Below are positions 1 through 8,711 of a stretch of DNA of 64,000 nt, in pieces. Source of the DNA: Sphingomonas sp. C3-2 (GTDB lineage Bacteria; Pseudomonadota; Alphaproteobacteria; Sphingomonadales; Sphingomonadaceae); assembly GCF_033025475.1 (NCBI RefSeq), contig NZ_CP130322.1:1930001-1994000 (forward strand), given 5' to 3'. Below the pieces are notes generated by a model. It saw only the letters and a program-made list of their open reading frames with translations. It ran no database searches and was not told where the DNA came from. A program made the translations under genes and the position numbers. Numbering within the stretch: position 1 is the stretch's first letter; the number at the start of each line of letters is the position of its first letter.

Positions 1-1755
<1,755 letters not shown>

Positions 1756-1878
1756 TGATAGTCCCACCATCAATGACAGCCCTGGGCTGTCGGATGGATG
1801 AGATTTAAAGCTCAACCAGATGATTGAAAACGCACGGATAACATCGACAAGAACCCAACATATTGCGCCGGCTTCATA

Positions 1879-1994
1879 GCTTGGTGACCATAGCGTCTGT
1901 GACCCACCCGATCCCATCTCGAACTCGGCCGTGAAACCAGACTGCGCCGATGGTACTATTGCTTAAGCACTGGAAGAGTAGGTCGTCGCCAGGC
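1879..1994 (+). rRNA. rrf: 5S ribosomal RNA
   Basis: A 5S rRNA of about 116 nt lies downstream of the 23S gene. It shows the conserved 5S core (ACCCGATCCCATCTCGAAC) and complementary ends (GCTTGGTGACC at the 5' side, GTCGCCAGGC at the 3' side). The ends are set by terminal-stem pairing and may shift by a few bases. Confidence 0.93.
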
Positions 1995-2096
1995 TTTGAA
2001 GCTCGCGCAATATGTTGTGTAAGAACCCATTCACAAACCCCGCTGCCTCAGGACAATCAAGAGGCCCAGCCCTCTCCTGATCCAGCACAAAGTTGA

Positions 2097-2173
<77 letters not shown>

Positions 2174-2190
2174 ACCACACAAACACACAC

Positions 2191-2214
2191 AGGCGCCACT
2201 CGGCGCCTTTTTTT
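2191..2214 (+). terminator. Rho-independent terminator of the rrn operon
   Basis: A 7-bp stem (AGGCGCC / GGCGCCT) with a four-base loop is followed by a run of seven T. It starts 18 bp after the tRNA-fMet CCA end, so it closes the 23S-5S-fMet transcript. Confidence 0.93.
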
Positions 2215-2414
2215 GTGCCCGGCGCACAGCGACCAGCGACGGCGCGGTGATGTGGCTATTCCCTCGAGGTGGCGCTATTGGGCGCGGCCAGCCGCCTTCC
2301 AACCGGAGATCCGCGCTCGGAATGGTGATGTCATTCCGAATGAGGCGCCCAGCGCGGGTACGACCGCAAGCACTGGCGCCTCATCCTGAATCACGCAAAT
2401 CCGCTGCAAGTGCA

Positions 2415-2837
2415 TCAGCCGCCGCTGACCATCAGCATCAGCCTTTGTCCGTCCTTCCCAAGGATTTCGAGGCCATCGGGGCTGGTACGGAAGCGCTCCG
2501 CCTCTTCAACGATCGTCAGGAAGCGGCTCACCTCCTTGGCGTGCTCGCAATCATAGGCTGGGGCTTGCACGTCGCTGATGCTGATCTTCGGGAATTTGAT
2601 GGCGACCCTCGCGGACCAGTCCGTGTCGCACGCCGTCTTGCCCGTCACGAACTGCTGTTCCGCATCGATGAGGAATGTCGGCGCTGGGCTGTCGTCGTGC
2701 TTGCCGGGAAATTCGGTTACCCACCATGTCCATTGCAGGAGGGAGGGGGACAGCGGGGCGGCGGTCTGGGCGGTGGCCTGCACCGGCAACAGGCAGGCTG
2801 CCAGGCCGAGCATGGTAAGCGATTGTTTCATGTTCAA
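2415..2837 (-). CDS. Small secreted META/HslJ-like domain protein
   Basis: This 140-residue protein has an N-terminal signal peptide (hydrophobic stretch to about residue 23, cleavage after ATAQ). The mature part resembles the META/HslJ fold: an LLQWTWWVTEF opening strand, a central TGKTACDTDW segment where HslJ proteins have their conserved Cys loop, and a closing DGLEILGKDGQRLMLM strand pair. Function is unknown; HslJ-type proteins are envelope proteins linked to stress and antibiotic tolerance. The start is a TTG seven bases after a GGAGG site; an ATG two codons later (2831) is the alternative but sits 13 bases away. It is the last of three consecutive minus-strand genes for small exported proteins. 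Family assignment is tentative. Confidence 0.65.
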   Translation of the reverse strand: MNMKQSLTMLGLAACLLPVQATAQTAAPLSPSLLQWTWWVTEFPGKHDDSPAPTFLIDAEQQFVTGKTACDTDWSARVAIKFPKISISDVQAPAYDCEHAKEVSRFLTIVEEAERFRTSPDGLEILGKDGQRLMLMVSGG

Positions 2838-2885
2838 ATTCTATCCTCCGGAAAACGGCGTTGATATTCGCATGGCGTCTCGTCT

Positions 2886-3389
2886 TTAGCGCCCCTCGCA
2901 ATGCGCCACGAAATCAGCGACCGCCTTGGTGCCCGCCTTGGTCCCGGCCATATTGATGCTGGCGCTGCCGATTATGGCCGTCAGCCCGCCATTGGCCGCG
3001 AGCGCCGATATGAACGGATGGTCTCCGGCGATTTCGACCGAGGTGAACGACGGCAGTTCGGGGATCTCGGTCTGCACCGTTTTGCCGCTTAGTCTCAGCG
3101 TTTCGGTTCCGGCGGTCAGCGTAATGCCCGAAAGTCCTGCCGGGCCGCCCGATATGCCCGCAAAGATGCGCGCGCCGCCTGCCTCGCAGGTAAAGTTCAG
3201 TTCCTGACCGTCCGTGTCGTTCTTTTCATAGGCCAAAATGGCTTGGCCGGCGCGATCGCTCTCGTCGATGCGCAGATGCCAGTCATAGCCCGCTTTCCCG
3301 GCGGGCTGCGCAGCCGCGCCGCTCGCCCCGCTGACACAGGCAGCCGCACCGATAAGAAACAGGGCTGTACGCGAAGTCATCAAAGGCAT
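2886..3389 (-). CDS. Secreted hypothetical protein
   Basis: I do not recognise the family. The ATG at 3389 is preceded by GAGGA about seven bases upstream and gives a 167-residue protein. It begins with a clear signal peptide (TSRTALFLIGAAACVSG, probable cleavage after GAAAQ near residue 28). The frame stays open further upstream, but that extension overlaps the upstream gene and would bury the signal peptide. The mature region is about 140 residues with two cysteines (FTCEAG and AHCEGR, the latter at the C terminus) that could form a disulphide. It lies between two other exported proteins on the same strand and probably shares their transcript. Confidence 0.7.
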   Translation of the reverse strand: MPLMTSRTALFLIGAAACVSGASGAAAQPAGKAGYDWHLRIDESDRAGQAILAYEKNDTDGQELNFTCEAGGARIFAGISGGPAGLSGITLTAGTETLRLSGKTVQTEIPELPSFTSVEIAGDHPFISALAANGGLTAIIGSASINMAGTKAGTKAVADFVAHCEGR

Positions 3390-3430
3390 GGGGATCCTCT
3401 TGGTTCGTTGGGTCTCTGCTGAATCAATCG

Positions 3431-4231
3431 TCATTGTGGCGTCACGCTCCCCGGCACGGCGTCCGCGGCGATCGGGGGCTGCATGAAGCCGATAGACTTC
3501 ACGCATTGCTCGCTCATTTCGGCGGGCGTGGGCAAGTCGCGGGCCTGGCGAGCGAGGGGCATGTAGAATGCCCGACCATTATTCGCGACGAAATGGGGGC
3601 TTGCCTGTCCGCCATCGGTCACGCCCAGAAAGGCGCGCAAGGTCTCATCCTTCCAGCCCGTATTCAGCGCCAAATGCGCGGCGTCGCCGATGGTCAGGCA
3701 TTTGCCTGCGGCATCGTCGGTGGCAGGCGGCGTGATCCGGATGTCGTAACGATAGTCCAGCGCATCGGCCGCAACGATCCGTTCGGGCACGGGACCGGTC
3801 TTGAAGACGGGAGGCTCGCTTTCCCGCAATGGAAAGGCGCTCTCACGGATCCAGAGAAACATAGTCCAGCCACCGCTGCCGCTAACCGAAACCATATAAC
3901 TGGCCTGGCGCGTGCTTGCGTCGCGGGTGGTAAGCTGCGGCAGCCCGAATGTACGGATGGCGCGGTCTGCATCCAGAGGGGCAGACGCCTGCGCAATCAG
4001 CGAACTCAACCGGCTGTAGAGTTCGGTCTGGTCATATGCGCAGACAGCCGTCTGCCCGGGGCGGTGCTGCGCAGCATCGTCGGCGACGGGTTCAATCAGA
4101 CGACAACGCGTTGGGGGCGCATCGGCGCGGTTAAGGGGCTGGCTATCCGACGAAGCACTCGCCACACTCGCCATGAGCGAGCCCGATAGTGCGGCGAACA
4201 TAAAACCAATATATCTCTGATACTTGCTCAT
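3431..4231 (-). CDS. Secreted hypothetical protein
   Basis: Family not recognised. The ATG at 4231 follows AGAAGGG by about five bases and encodes 266 residues with an N-terminal signal peptide (hydrophobic IGFMFAALSGSLMASVASA). The mature protein has four cysteines (TRCRL, AVCAY, GKCLT, EQCVK), consistent with two periplasmic disulphides, and no membrane segment. It is first in a three-gene minus-strand set of exported proteins and is divergent from the TetR-type regulator, which may control it. Nothing in the sequence indicates an enzymatic activity. Confidence 0.72.
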   Translation of the reverse strand: MSKYQRYIGFMFAALSGSLMASVASASSDSQPLNRADAPPTRCRLIEPVADDAAQHRPGQTAVCAYDQTELYSRLSSLIAQASAPLDADRAIRTFGLPQLTTRDASTRQASYMVSVSGSGGWTMFLWIRESAFPLRESEPPVFKTGPVPERIVAADALDYRYDIRITPPATDDAAGKCLTIGDAAHLALNTGWKDETLRAFLGVTDGGQASPHFVANNGRAFYMPLARQARDLPTPAEMSEQCVKSIGFMQPPIAADAVPGSVTPQ

Positions 4232-4523
4232 CAACACCCTTCTGCCGCAGGGGAATGAACGGGCGATGAAGCTGGCGGCAGACCCGCTCTATGCCCAAGC
4301 CGACTTGCCCCGACGCGATATCAACACCCATGGGGGTCAGATTTGGCTTCGGCGGTTGCACGTGCCGAATAGCGCGCTGGGAGAGCGTTCGCGATGAACG
4401 CCGCGAACATACTGACGCAAACGCATATGCGCTGCCTCTCGTCGAAACAGGCTTTCGGTTTGTCGAAATTGCCTCAGGGCGGCTGGCCGGGCTGTTAGGG
4501 TGCCAGCCACCGGAGCAACCGCC
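4232..4523. other. Divergent intergenic region upstream of TetR-type gene
   Basis: About 290 bp separate the secreted-protein gene on the minus strand from the TetR-type regulator on the plus strand. Apart from the inverted repeat at 4387-4408 I see no gene, RNA or convincing promoter hexamers. It presumably carries the promoters of both divergent units. Confidence 0.5.
4387..4408. promoter_or_regulatory. Inverted repeat, possible TetR operator
   Basis: The arms GTTCGCG (4387-4393) and CGCGAAC (4402-4408) are perfect inverted repeats with an 8-bp spacer. The 22-bp span is a normal size for a TetR-family operator. It lies between the divergent secreted-protein gene and the TetR-family gene, where an autoregulatory operator is expected. 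Binding is inferred from position and symmetry only. Confidence 0.4.
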
Positions 4524-5192
4524 ATGCTGAGACCGACTGCATATTCGGCTATCGAGCCGGCGCCTGCGCCGCGCCTCACGGGGGCATTGTCCACGCGCAA
4601 TTGTTACGGCCGCATCATCTGGGCCGCCCGCGATCTGATGGTTCGCACGCACAACCCGCATTTTTCGGTCCGCGATATCGCGGCGGCAAGCGACCTCAGC
4701 CCTCGGGCTGTCTACAACCATTTCAACGGCCCTGAAGCGCTGCGCCGCGCGGTCTTGCGCAGCATGCTGGATGAGGTGCGGGAGGGCGTCGAGATTGACC
4801 TGCCCACCACTCTCCCGCTGGAACAGGCGATTCCCGATTTCATTCGATCCGCGCTGGCGGTTTTGTCCTCCGAGGTGAACGTCGCGCTCTGGAACGTCAT
4901 TGCCTGCCATCACCTGTCGGATCGGTGGCTTCCGGCCGCCTATCACCGTCTGGTTCGTCAACCGATCATCACGTCATTGGAACTCTATCTTCTGCGGCGC
5001 GCCGGCTTTGTTGCCCGCAACGCTGATCAGGTGCGTCCGCTAACGCTCCATCTCCTCGGTATGATCGAGGCCGCGAGCGTGCTTCCTTCCCTGCTGCGCC
5101 TCGAAACCGACGCGGAAGGGCGAGCGCCGGTGGATGTGGATTTCATTGCAGCCAGCTTCCTGCGCGCGCATTTTGCGGCGCCAAATTCCTGA
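4524..5192 (+). CDS. TetR-family transcriptional regulator
   Basis: A 222-residue DNA-binding regulator. The N-terminal helix-turn-helix is clear (FSVRDIAAASDLSPRAVYNH, about residues 49-68, followed by FNGPEALRRAV), with the usual Y-N-H-F close of the TetR recognition helix. The remaining ~150 residues form the ligand-binding and dimerisation domain, which gives no ligand clue. The ATG at 4524 has GGAG eight bases upstream; a GTG eight codons earlier is possible but lacks a site. The gene is divergent from three secreted-protein genes and convergent with a TonB-dependent receptor, from which a bidirectional terminator separates it. Confidence 0.85.
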   Translation: MLRPTAYSAIEPAPAPRLTGALSTRNCYGRIIWAARDLMVRTHNPHFSVRDIAAASDLSPRAVYNHFNGPEALRRAVLRSMLDEVREGVEIDLPTTLPLEQAIPDFIRSALAVLSSEVNVALWNVIACHHLSDRWLPAAYHRLVRQPIITSLELYLLRRAGFVARNADQVRPLTLHLLGMIEAASVLPSLLRLETDAEGRAPVDVDFIAASFLRAHFAAPNS

Positions 5193-5210
5193 CCGGATAT
5201 TCAGAGACCA

Positions 5211-5250
5211 AAAAGAAGGCGGCCAATAAGGGTGTTGGCCGCCTTCCTCC
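5211..5250. terminator. Bidirectional Rho-independent terminator
   Basis: A perfect 12-bp stem (GAAGGCGGCCAA at 5215-5226, TTGGCCGCCTTC at 5235-5246) has an 8-base loop. An A-rich flank on the left gives the minus strand a T5 tail (TTCTTTTTGG), while the plus side has CTCCCCTTTT. It lies between the convergent TetR gene and TonB receptor and mainly serves the receptor transcript. Confidence 0.85.
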
Positions 5251-5259
5251 CCTTTTCGA

Positions 5260-8226
5260 TCAGAATTTGACTTTGGCGCCCATGGCAAAACGTCGGCCAA
5301 GCGAGTCATAGGTCGACGGATAGGTGTTGCCGCTGTTGAAACTCGTCGAGCCGATGGTGCTCCCGACGATGGGTGGTTCGCGGTCGAACAGATTCTGGAC
5401 CGTTGCCGTGATCGTGACGTGATCGCTCGGCGAGAACTGGAAGGCCAGATCGAACCAGTCATAGGCTTTGATATGGCGGAACTCCTCGAGGAACTGGTCG
5501 GCGACAAGGGGCTCCACATCGACCGAGGAGATATGGCGCCACAGGAGCGAGATATCGATTGCCTCGAAACTGAGGGTCGATCGTGCGTTCCACGAAAATT
5601 CCGGCTGTATCGAACCAACGCTGCCAAAGGCGGTCGTGCCATTGCCGGGGGCGCCGCAATTGACGCTGTAATAGCCGACACATTCGCGGTTGATCGAACC
5701 CGGCTTGGAGCGGAAGCGCGACGAGTTTGTCCAGTTTCCGTTTAGTGCAAGACTGAGTTCGGCAAAATCGAACCTGTGTTTGTAATTGAGCGCAACATCG
5801 ATGCCGTCGGTCTTGATAGTTCCCTGGTTGGAAAGCGGCAGGAAGACGCCGGGTGTCGTCGCGCTGTCACCGTCCAGCCCGCCGCTGAGCGGATCTCTCT
5901 GAAATTCAAGGCAATCAAAGGATGTTGCGGCGCCGGCAACCGGATTGACGGTATCGGGCCCTGATCCCCCGAAGCATTCGCGCAACTGATCGTCGATCGT
6001 CGGCGCGGTGATCGCATTCTTGATCTTGATGTTATAGTAATCGGCCGTGAAGGTGAGCCCGGGGACAAAGTCGGGCTCGAAGACGAAGCCGATCGTGAAG
6101 GTATCGGCCTTTTCCACGTTCAGGTCCGGATTGCCGCCTTGCGTGAAATTGATCTGCCCGCCCGAGGGCGCGGTGATGAAGCCGATCGTGTTGGCTGGAG
6201 CCCCCTGGGCCAGACAGATTTGCTGCACGACCGGGTTTCCGATCGCGGGATTGAAATCATCGGCGCTGGGGTCGGCGGCCTGCCCTTGGCACGGGTCATA
6301 GGCCGAGTTGTTGAGCCCGGTCTGCACCGATGCATAGAGTTCCTGGATCGTCGGGGATCGGGTCGCCCGGTTGTAATTGCCGCGGATCTTGAGGCTGGCA
6401 ATGGGCGCCCAGCTGCCACCGATCTTGTACGTAAAGGCGCCGCCCGTCGTGTTGTAATCGGAATAGCGCGCGCCAAGCTCGAGCGTAAGGCTGTGGGCAA
6501 ACGGCTTATCCTCGATCAGCGGTGCGATCAGCTCGCCGAACACTTCCTTCACATTGGTCGAATTGTCGGTGGTGGCCGGCGCGCCGCCAAGGCCCAGCAC
6601 TTCGCCGGGGATCAGCGAAAGCGCGTCTGGCGTCCGCTTGGCGGAGGTTTTTCGATATTCGGCCCCCAAGGCGATGTTGATCGGTTGGGCATCGCCGATC
6701 GCCCCGAGCTCGCCGGTCACGACGCCGCGTATCTGTGTCATCGCGTTCTTCTGGGTGTCGCTGGCATTCGCCGCGTCGATGAAGGAGATCATCGCTGGCG
6801 TAATGCTGCCTGCGGGCCCAAAAATATTGAGCGGAACGCAATTGTTGCTCGTATCGAGGCAGGTGTCCGGATTGGTTGCCAGCAGCGCCTGCCGCGCGCG
6901 GGACAATAGCCCAAAGCCGATATTTTCGCGGAGCAGTTCGCTTTCGCCATAGGTGCCAAACACGTCGAAGCTGAACTTGTCGGTAATGTCGCCGCGCACC
7001 CCGATCTTCTGCTGCCAGAATGTCGTGGTGAACGCTGTCCGGCGGGGCCCGGCCTCGATGAATCGGCGCAGTACATTGCTCTGGAAGGTGGCGTAATTCG
7101 GATCATTCGGATCGGTGGCGAGCGCCGCCGCATCGCACTGCGCGCCGGACAGGCCATTGGCGGCGCAAAGCTGGTTGCGCGCAGGGGCGGGCAGAAACGG
7201 ATTGCTGTAGGGGATTTCGAAGGCGGCGCCGAACAGGCCCGACGACGCCACGATCGATTCACTCTTGTTGCGCGAGAAAATGCCCTGCGCGTAGACATCA
7301 ATGCCGTCGGCGACCTCATAGCGTGCCGAGCCGAAGATGTTGAACCGCTCAAACGGTGTCTGCAGGATATTCTGCGGGTTGAAGTTGAACGGAATAAAGC
7401 TTGAATCGATATTGAACGCACCGGTGGCTGGGTCCAACTGGCGCGTCCCCACTCCGGGAATGGACATGCGCACGGGAATCGATGTGCCCGATCCCCCCGC
7501 TTCCCCGGTCGAGGAATCGATATTGTCGATCGAGAAGGAGCGGGAGCCCTGATAGACGGGTTTGGCTTTCTGATAGCCGATGCTGAGCACGGCATTGCCC
7601 CGGTCGTCAGAGAAATTGCCGCCCACCGTCAGATCCGCGCGAAATGTCGATCCGTCACCGCGCTGCGTAATCTGTTGGCCCAGATCGAGCTGCATGCCTT
7701 CAAAATTGCGCTTGGTGACGAAATTGACCACGCCTGAGATCGCGTCCGCGCCATAGGTCGTCGATGCGCCACCCGTCAGCACGTCGACGCGTTCGATCAG
7801 CGCGAGCGGAATATTGTTGAGGTCGGCTGCGCCGTCGGCGCGCGCGGGAACGATCCGCATGCCGTCGAGCAGTGCGAGGTTGCGATTGATGCCAAGCCCC
7901 CTCAGGTCGACAAAGGAAGAGCCGCCCTGACCGTTATTGACCGCTGAACCGATGCTGGGTGCCACGCCGGGCAATTGCCGGAGGAATTCCTCGGCGGTGT
8001 TGGACTGTTTCAGCTGTATCTCGTCCTCGCCGATCACCGATACCGGGCTCGATTGCTCCAGATTGGGGTTTCGGATCAGGGTCCCGGTCACGATGATATC
8101 GGGGCTGGTCTGCGATGCTGCCTCGGTTTGTCCCTGCGCATCCTGAGCATGGGCGGGCGATAGAAGGAAAGACGAGCTTACGAAAATGCTCGTCGATATG
8201 AGGATGTTGCGATGGTCCGTACGCAT
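5260..8226 (-). CDS. TonB-dependent outer-membrane receptor
   Basis: A 988-residue TonB-dependent receptor. Residues 1-28 form a signal peptide ending in AHAQ, followed by a TonB-box-like segment (DIIVTGTLIRNPN) and a plug domain. The plug has FVDLRGLGINRNLALLDGMR, the typical IERVDVLTGG motif, and GADAISGVVNFVTKRNF. The rest is a 22-strand-type barrel ending in the canonical terminal phenylalanine (KVKF). This large subclass is abundant in sphingomonads and usually imports organic compounds, not siderophores, but the substrate cannot be read from sequence. The ATG follows AGGGAG by about seven bases. It is divergent from the amidohydrolase gene, suggesting a shared control region and possibly a shared substrate pathway. 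Confidence 0.93.
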   Translation of the reverse strand: MRTDHRNILISTSIFVSSSFLLSPAHAQDAQGQTEAASQTSPDIIVTGTLIRNPNLEQSSPVSVIGEDEIQLKQSNTAEEFLRQLPGVAPSIGSAVNNGQGGSSFVDLRGLGINRNLALLDGMRIVPARADGAADLNNIPLALIERVDVLTGGASTTYGADAISGVVNFVTKRNFEGMQLDLGQQITQRGDGSTFRADLTVGGNFSDDRGNAVLSIGYQKAKPVYQGSRSFSIDNIDSSTGEAGGSGTSIPVRMSIPGVGTRQLDPATGAFNIDSSFIPFNFNPQNILQTPFERFNIFGSARYEVADGIDVYAQGIFSRNKSESIVASSGLFGAAFEIPYSNPFLPAPARNQLCAANGLSGAQCDAAALATDPNDPNYATFQSNVLRRFIEAGPRRTAFTTTFWQQKIGVRGDITDKFSFDVFGTYGESELLRENIGFGLLSRARQALLATNPDTCLDTSNNCVPLNIFGPAGSITPAMISFIDAANASDTQKNAMTQIRGVVTGELGAIGDAQPINIALGAEYRKTSAKRTPDALSLIPGEVLGLGGAPATTDNSTNVKEVFGELIAPLIEDKPFAHSLTLELGARYSDYNTTGGAFTYKIGGSWAPIASLKIRGNYNRATRSPTIQELYASVQTGLNNSAYDPCQGQAADPSADDFNPAIGNPVVQQICLAQGAPANTIGFITAPSGGQINFTQGGNPDLNVEKADTFTIGFVFEPDFVPGLTFTADYYNIKIKNAITAPTIDDQLRECFGGSGPDTVNPVAGAATSFDCLEFQRDPLSGGLDGDSATTPGVFLPLSNQGTIKTDGIDVALNYKHRFDFAELSLALNGNWTNSSRFRSKPGSINRECVGYYSVNCGAPGNGTTAFGSVGSIQPEFSWNARSTLSFEAIDISLLWRHISSVDVEPLVADQFLEEFRHIKAYDWFDLAFQFSPSDHVTITATVQNLFDREPPIVGSTIGSTSFNSGNTYPSTYDSLGRRFAMGAKVKF

Positions 8227-8367
8227 CTGGCACTCCCTGTAAGAGTGATGACGATGGCAATAGTCGGATCATCTAGGATCTAATTATGAAGCGATGCCAT
8301 CAGATTTGCTGGAAGCCCTTGCGGTTGGGCACGTTTCCTCAAAGGGAGTCGCCGGCGTGCTACGGTT

Positions 8368-8410
8368 TCATGCGCAATGTCATGCTTTCATCTTCACACA
8401 TTGCGCATGA
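8368..8410. promoter_or_regulatory. 13-bp perfect inverted repeat, candidate operator
   Basis: TCATGCGCAATGT (8368-8380) is repeated in inverse as ACATTGCGCATGA (8398-8410) with a 17-bp spacer. Arm centres are 30 bp apart, about three helical turns, which suits a dimer or tetramer binding one face of the helix. It lies about 140 bp upstream of the receptor start. A hairpin role in RNA is also possible, but there is no T tract. Confidence 0.5.
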
Positions 8411-8513
8411 TTGAGCGGCGCTCCGTCCTGTGCTGATCGAAATGCGCTGGTGGAGCAGCGGATCGGGCGATGAGAGCGCGTCGCCAGCGCGAAAATATGG
8501 CCCTCTATAAAAA

Positions 8514-8558
8514 CTGAACAGACTGTTTCGGAATTTCTATTCCGAAAATCTGTTTCAG
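8514..8558. promoter_or_regulatory. Long interrupted dyad upstream of amidohydrolase
   Basis: The inner arms TTTCGGAAT (8526-8534) and ATTCCGAAA (8539-8547) flank a TTCT loop. The outer arms CTGAACAGA (8514-8522) and TCTGTTTCAG (8549-8558) pair with one bulge. The left part also contains GAACAGACTGTTTC, a compact palindrome of TetR-operator size. It sits 154 bp upstream of the amidohydrolase start and could be an operator or a leader hairpin. Confidence 0.4.
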
Positions 8559-8711
8559 TGTATGCTGGGTCCCGGCCGGGAAGAGGGCGGAAGACCCATC
8601 AAAGGCATTCCCGAGAGCGGGGTCGACCGCGGGCTGAACGATCTGCCCCCAGGCGAGTGGTGAGTAGCGATGCGTCAACGATAAAAACGCCGATAATAAG
8701 GAGAGAGATGG

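Larger units (their letters stand above)
8227..8711. other. Divergent control region, receptor / amidohydrolase
   Basis: These 485 bp lie between the divergent TonB receptor and amidohydrolase genes and contain no credible gene. They hold two long inverted repeats (8368-8410 and 8514-8558, listed separately). The amidohydrolase ribosome-binding site AAGGAGAG lies just before 8708. The left part (8240-8340) shows no evident structure. Confidence 0.6.

Noticed and set aside
2247-2864. 205-codon plus-strand frame
   Set aside because: It overlaps the META-like secreted-protein gene antisense; its product is Arg/Gly-rich without structure, while the minus strand has a signal peptide and a ribosome-binding site.
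2174-5192. Genomic island inserted at tRNA-fMet
   Set aside because: No integrase, no repeat of the tRNA 3' end and no sharp composition break were found, so only a weak suggestion remains.
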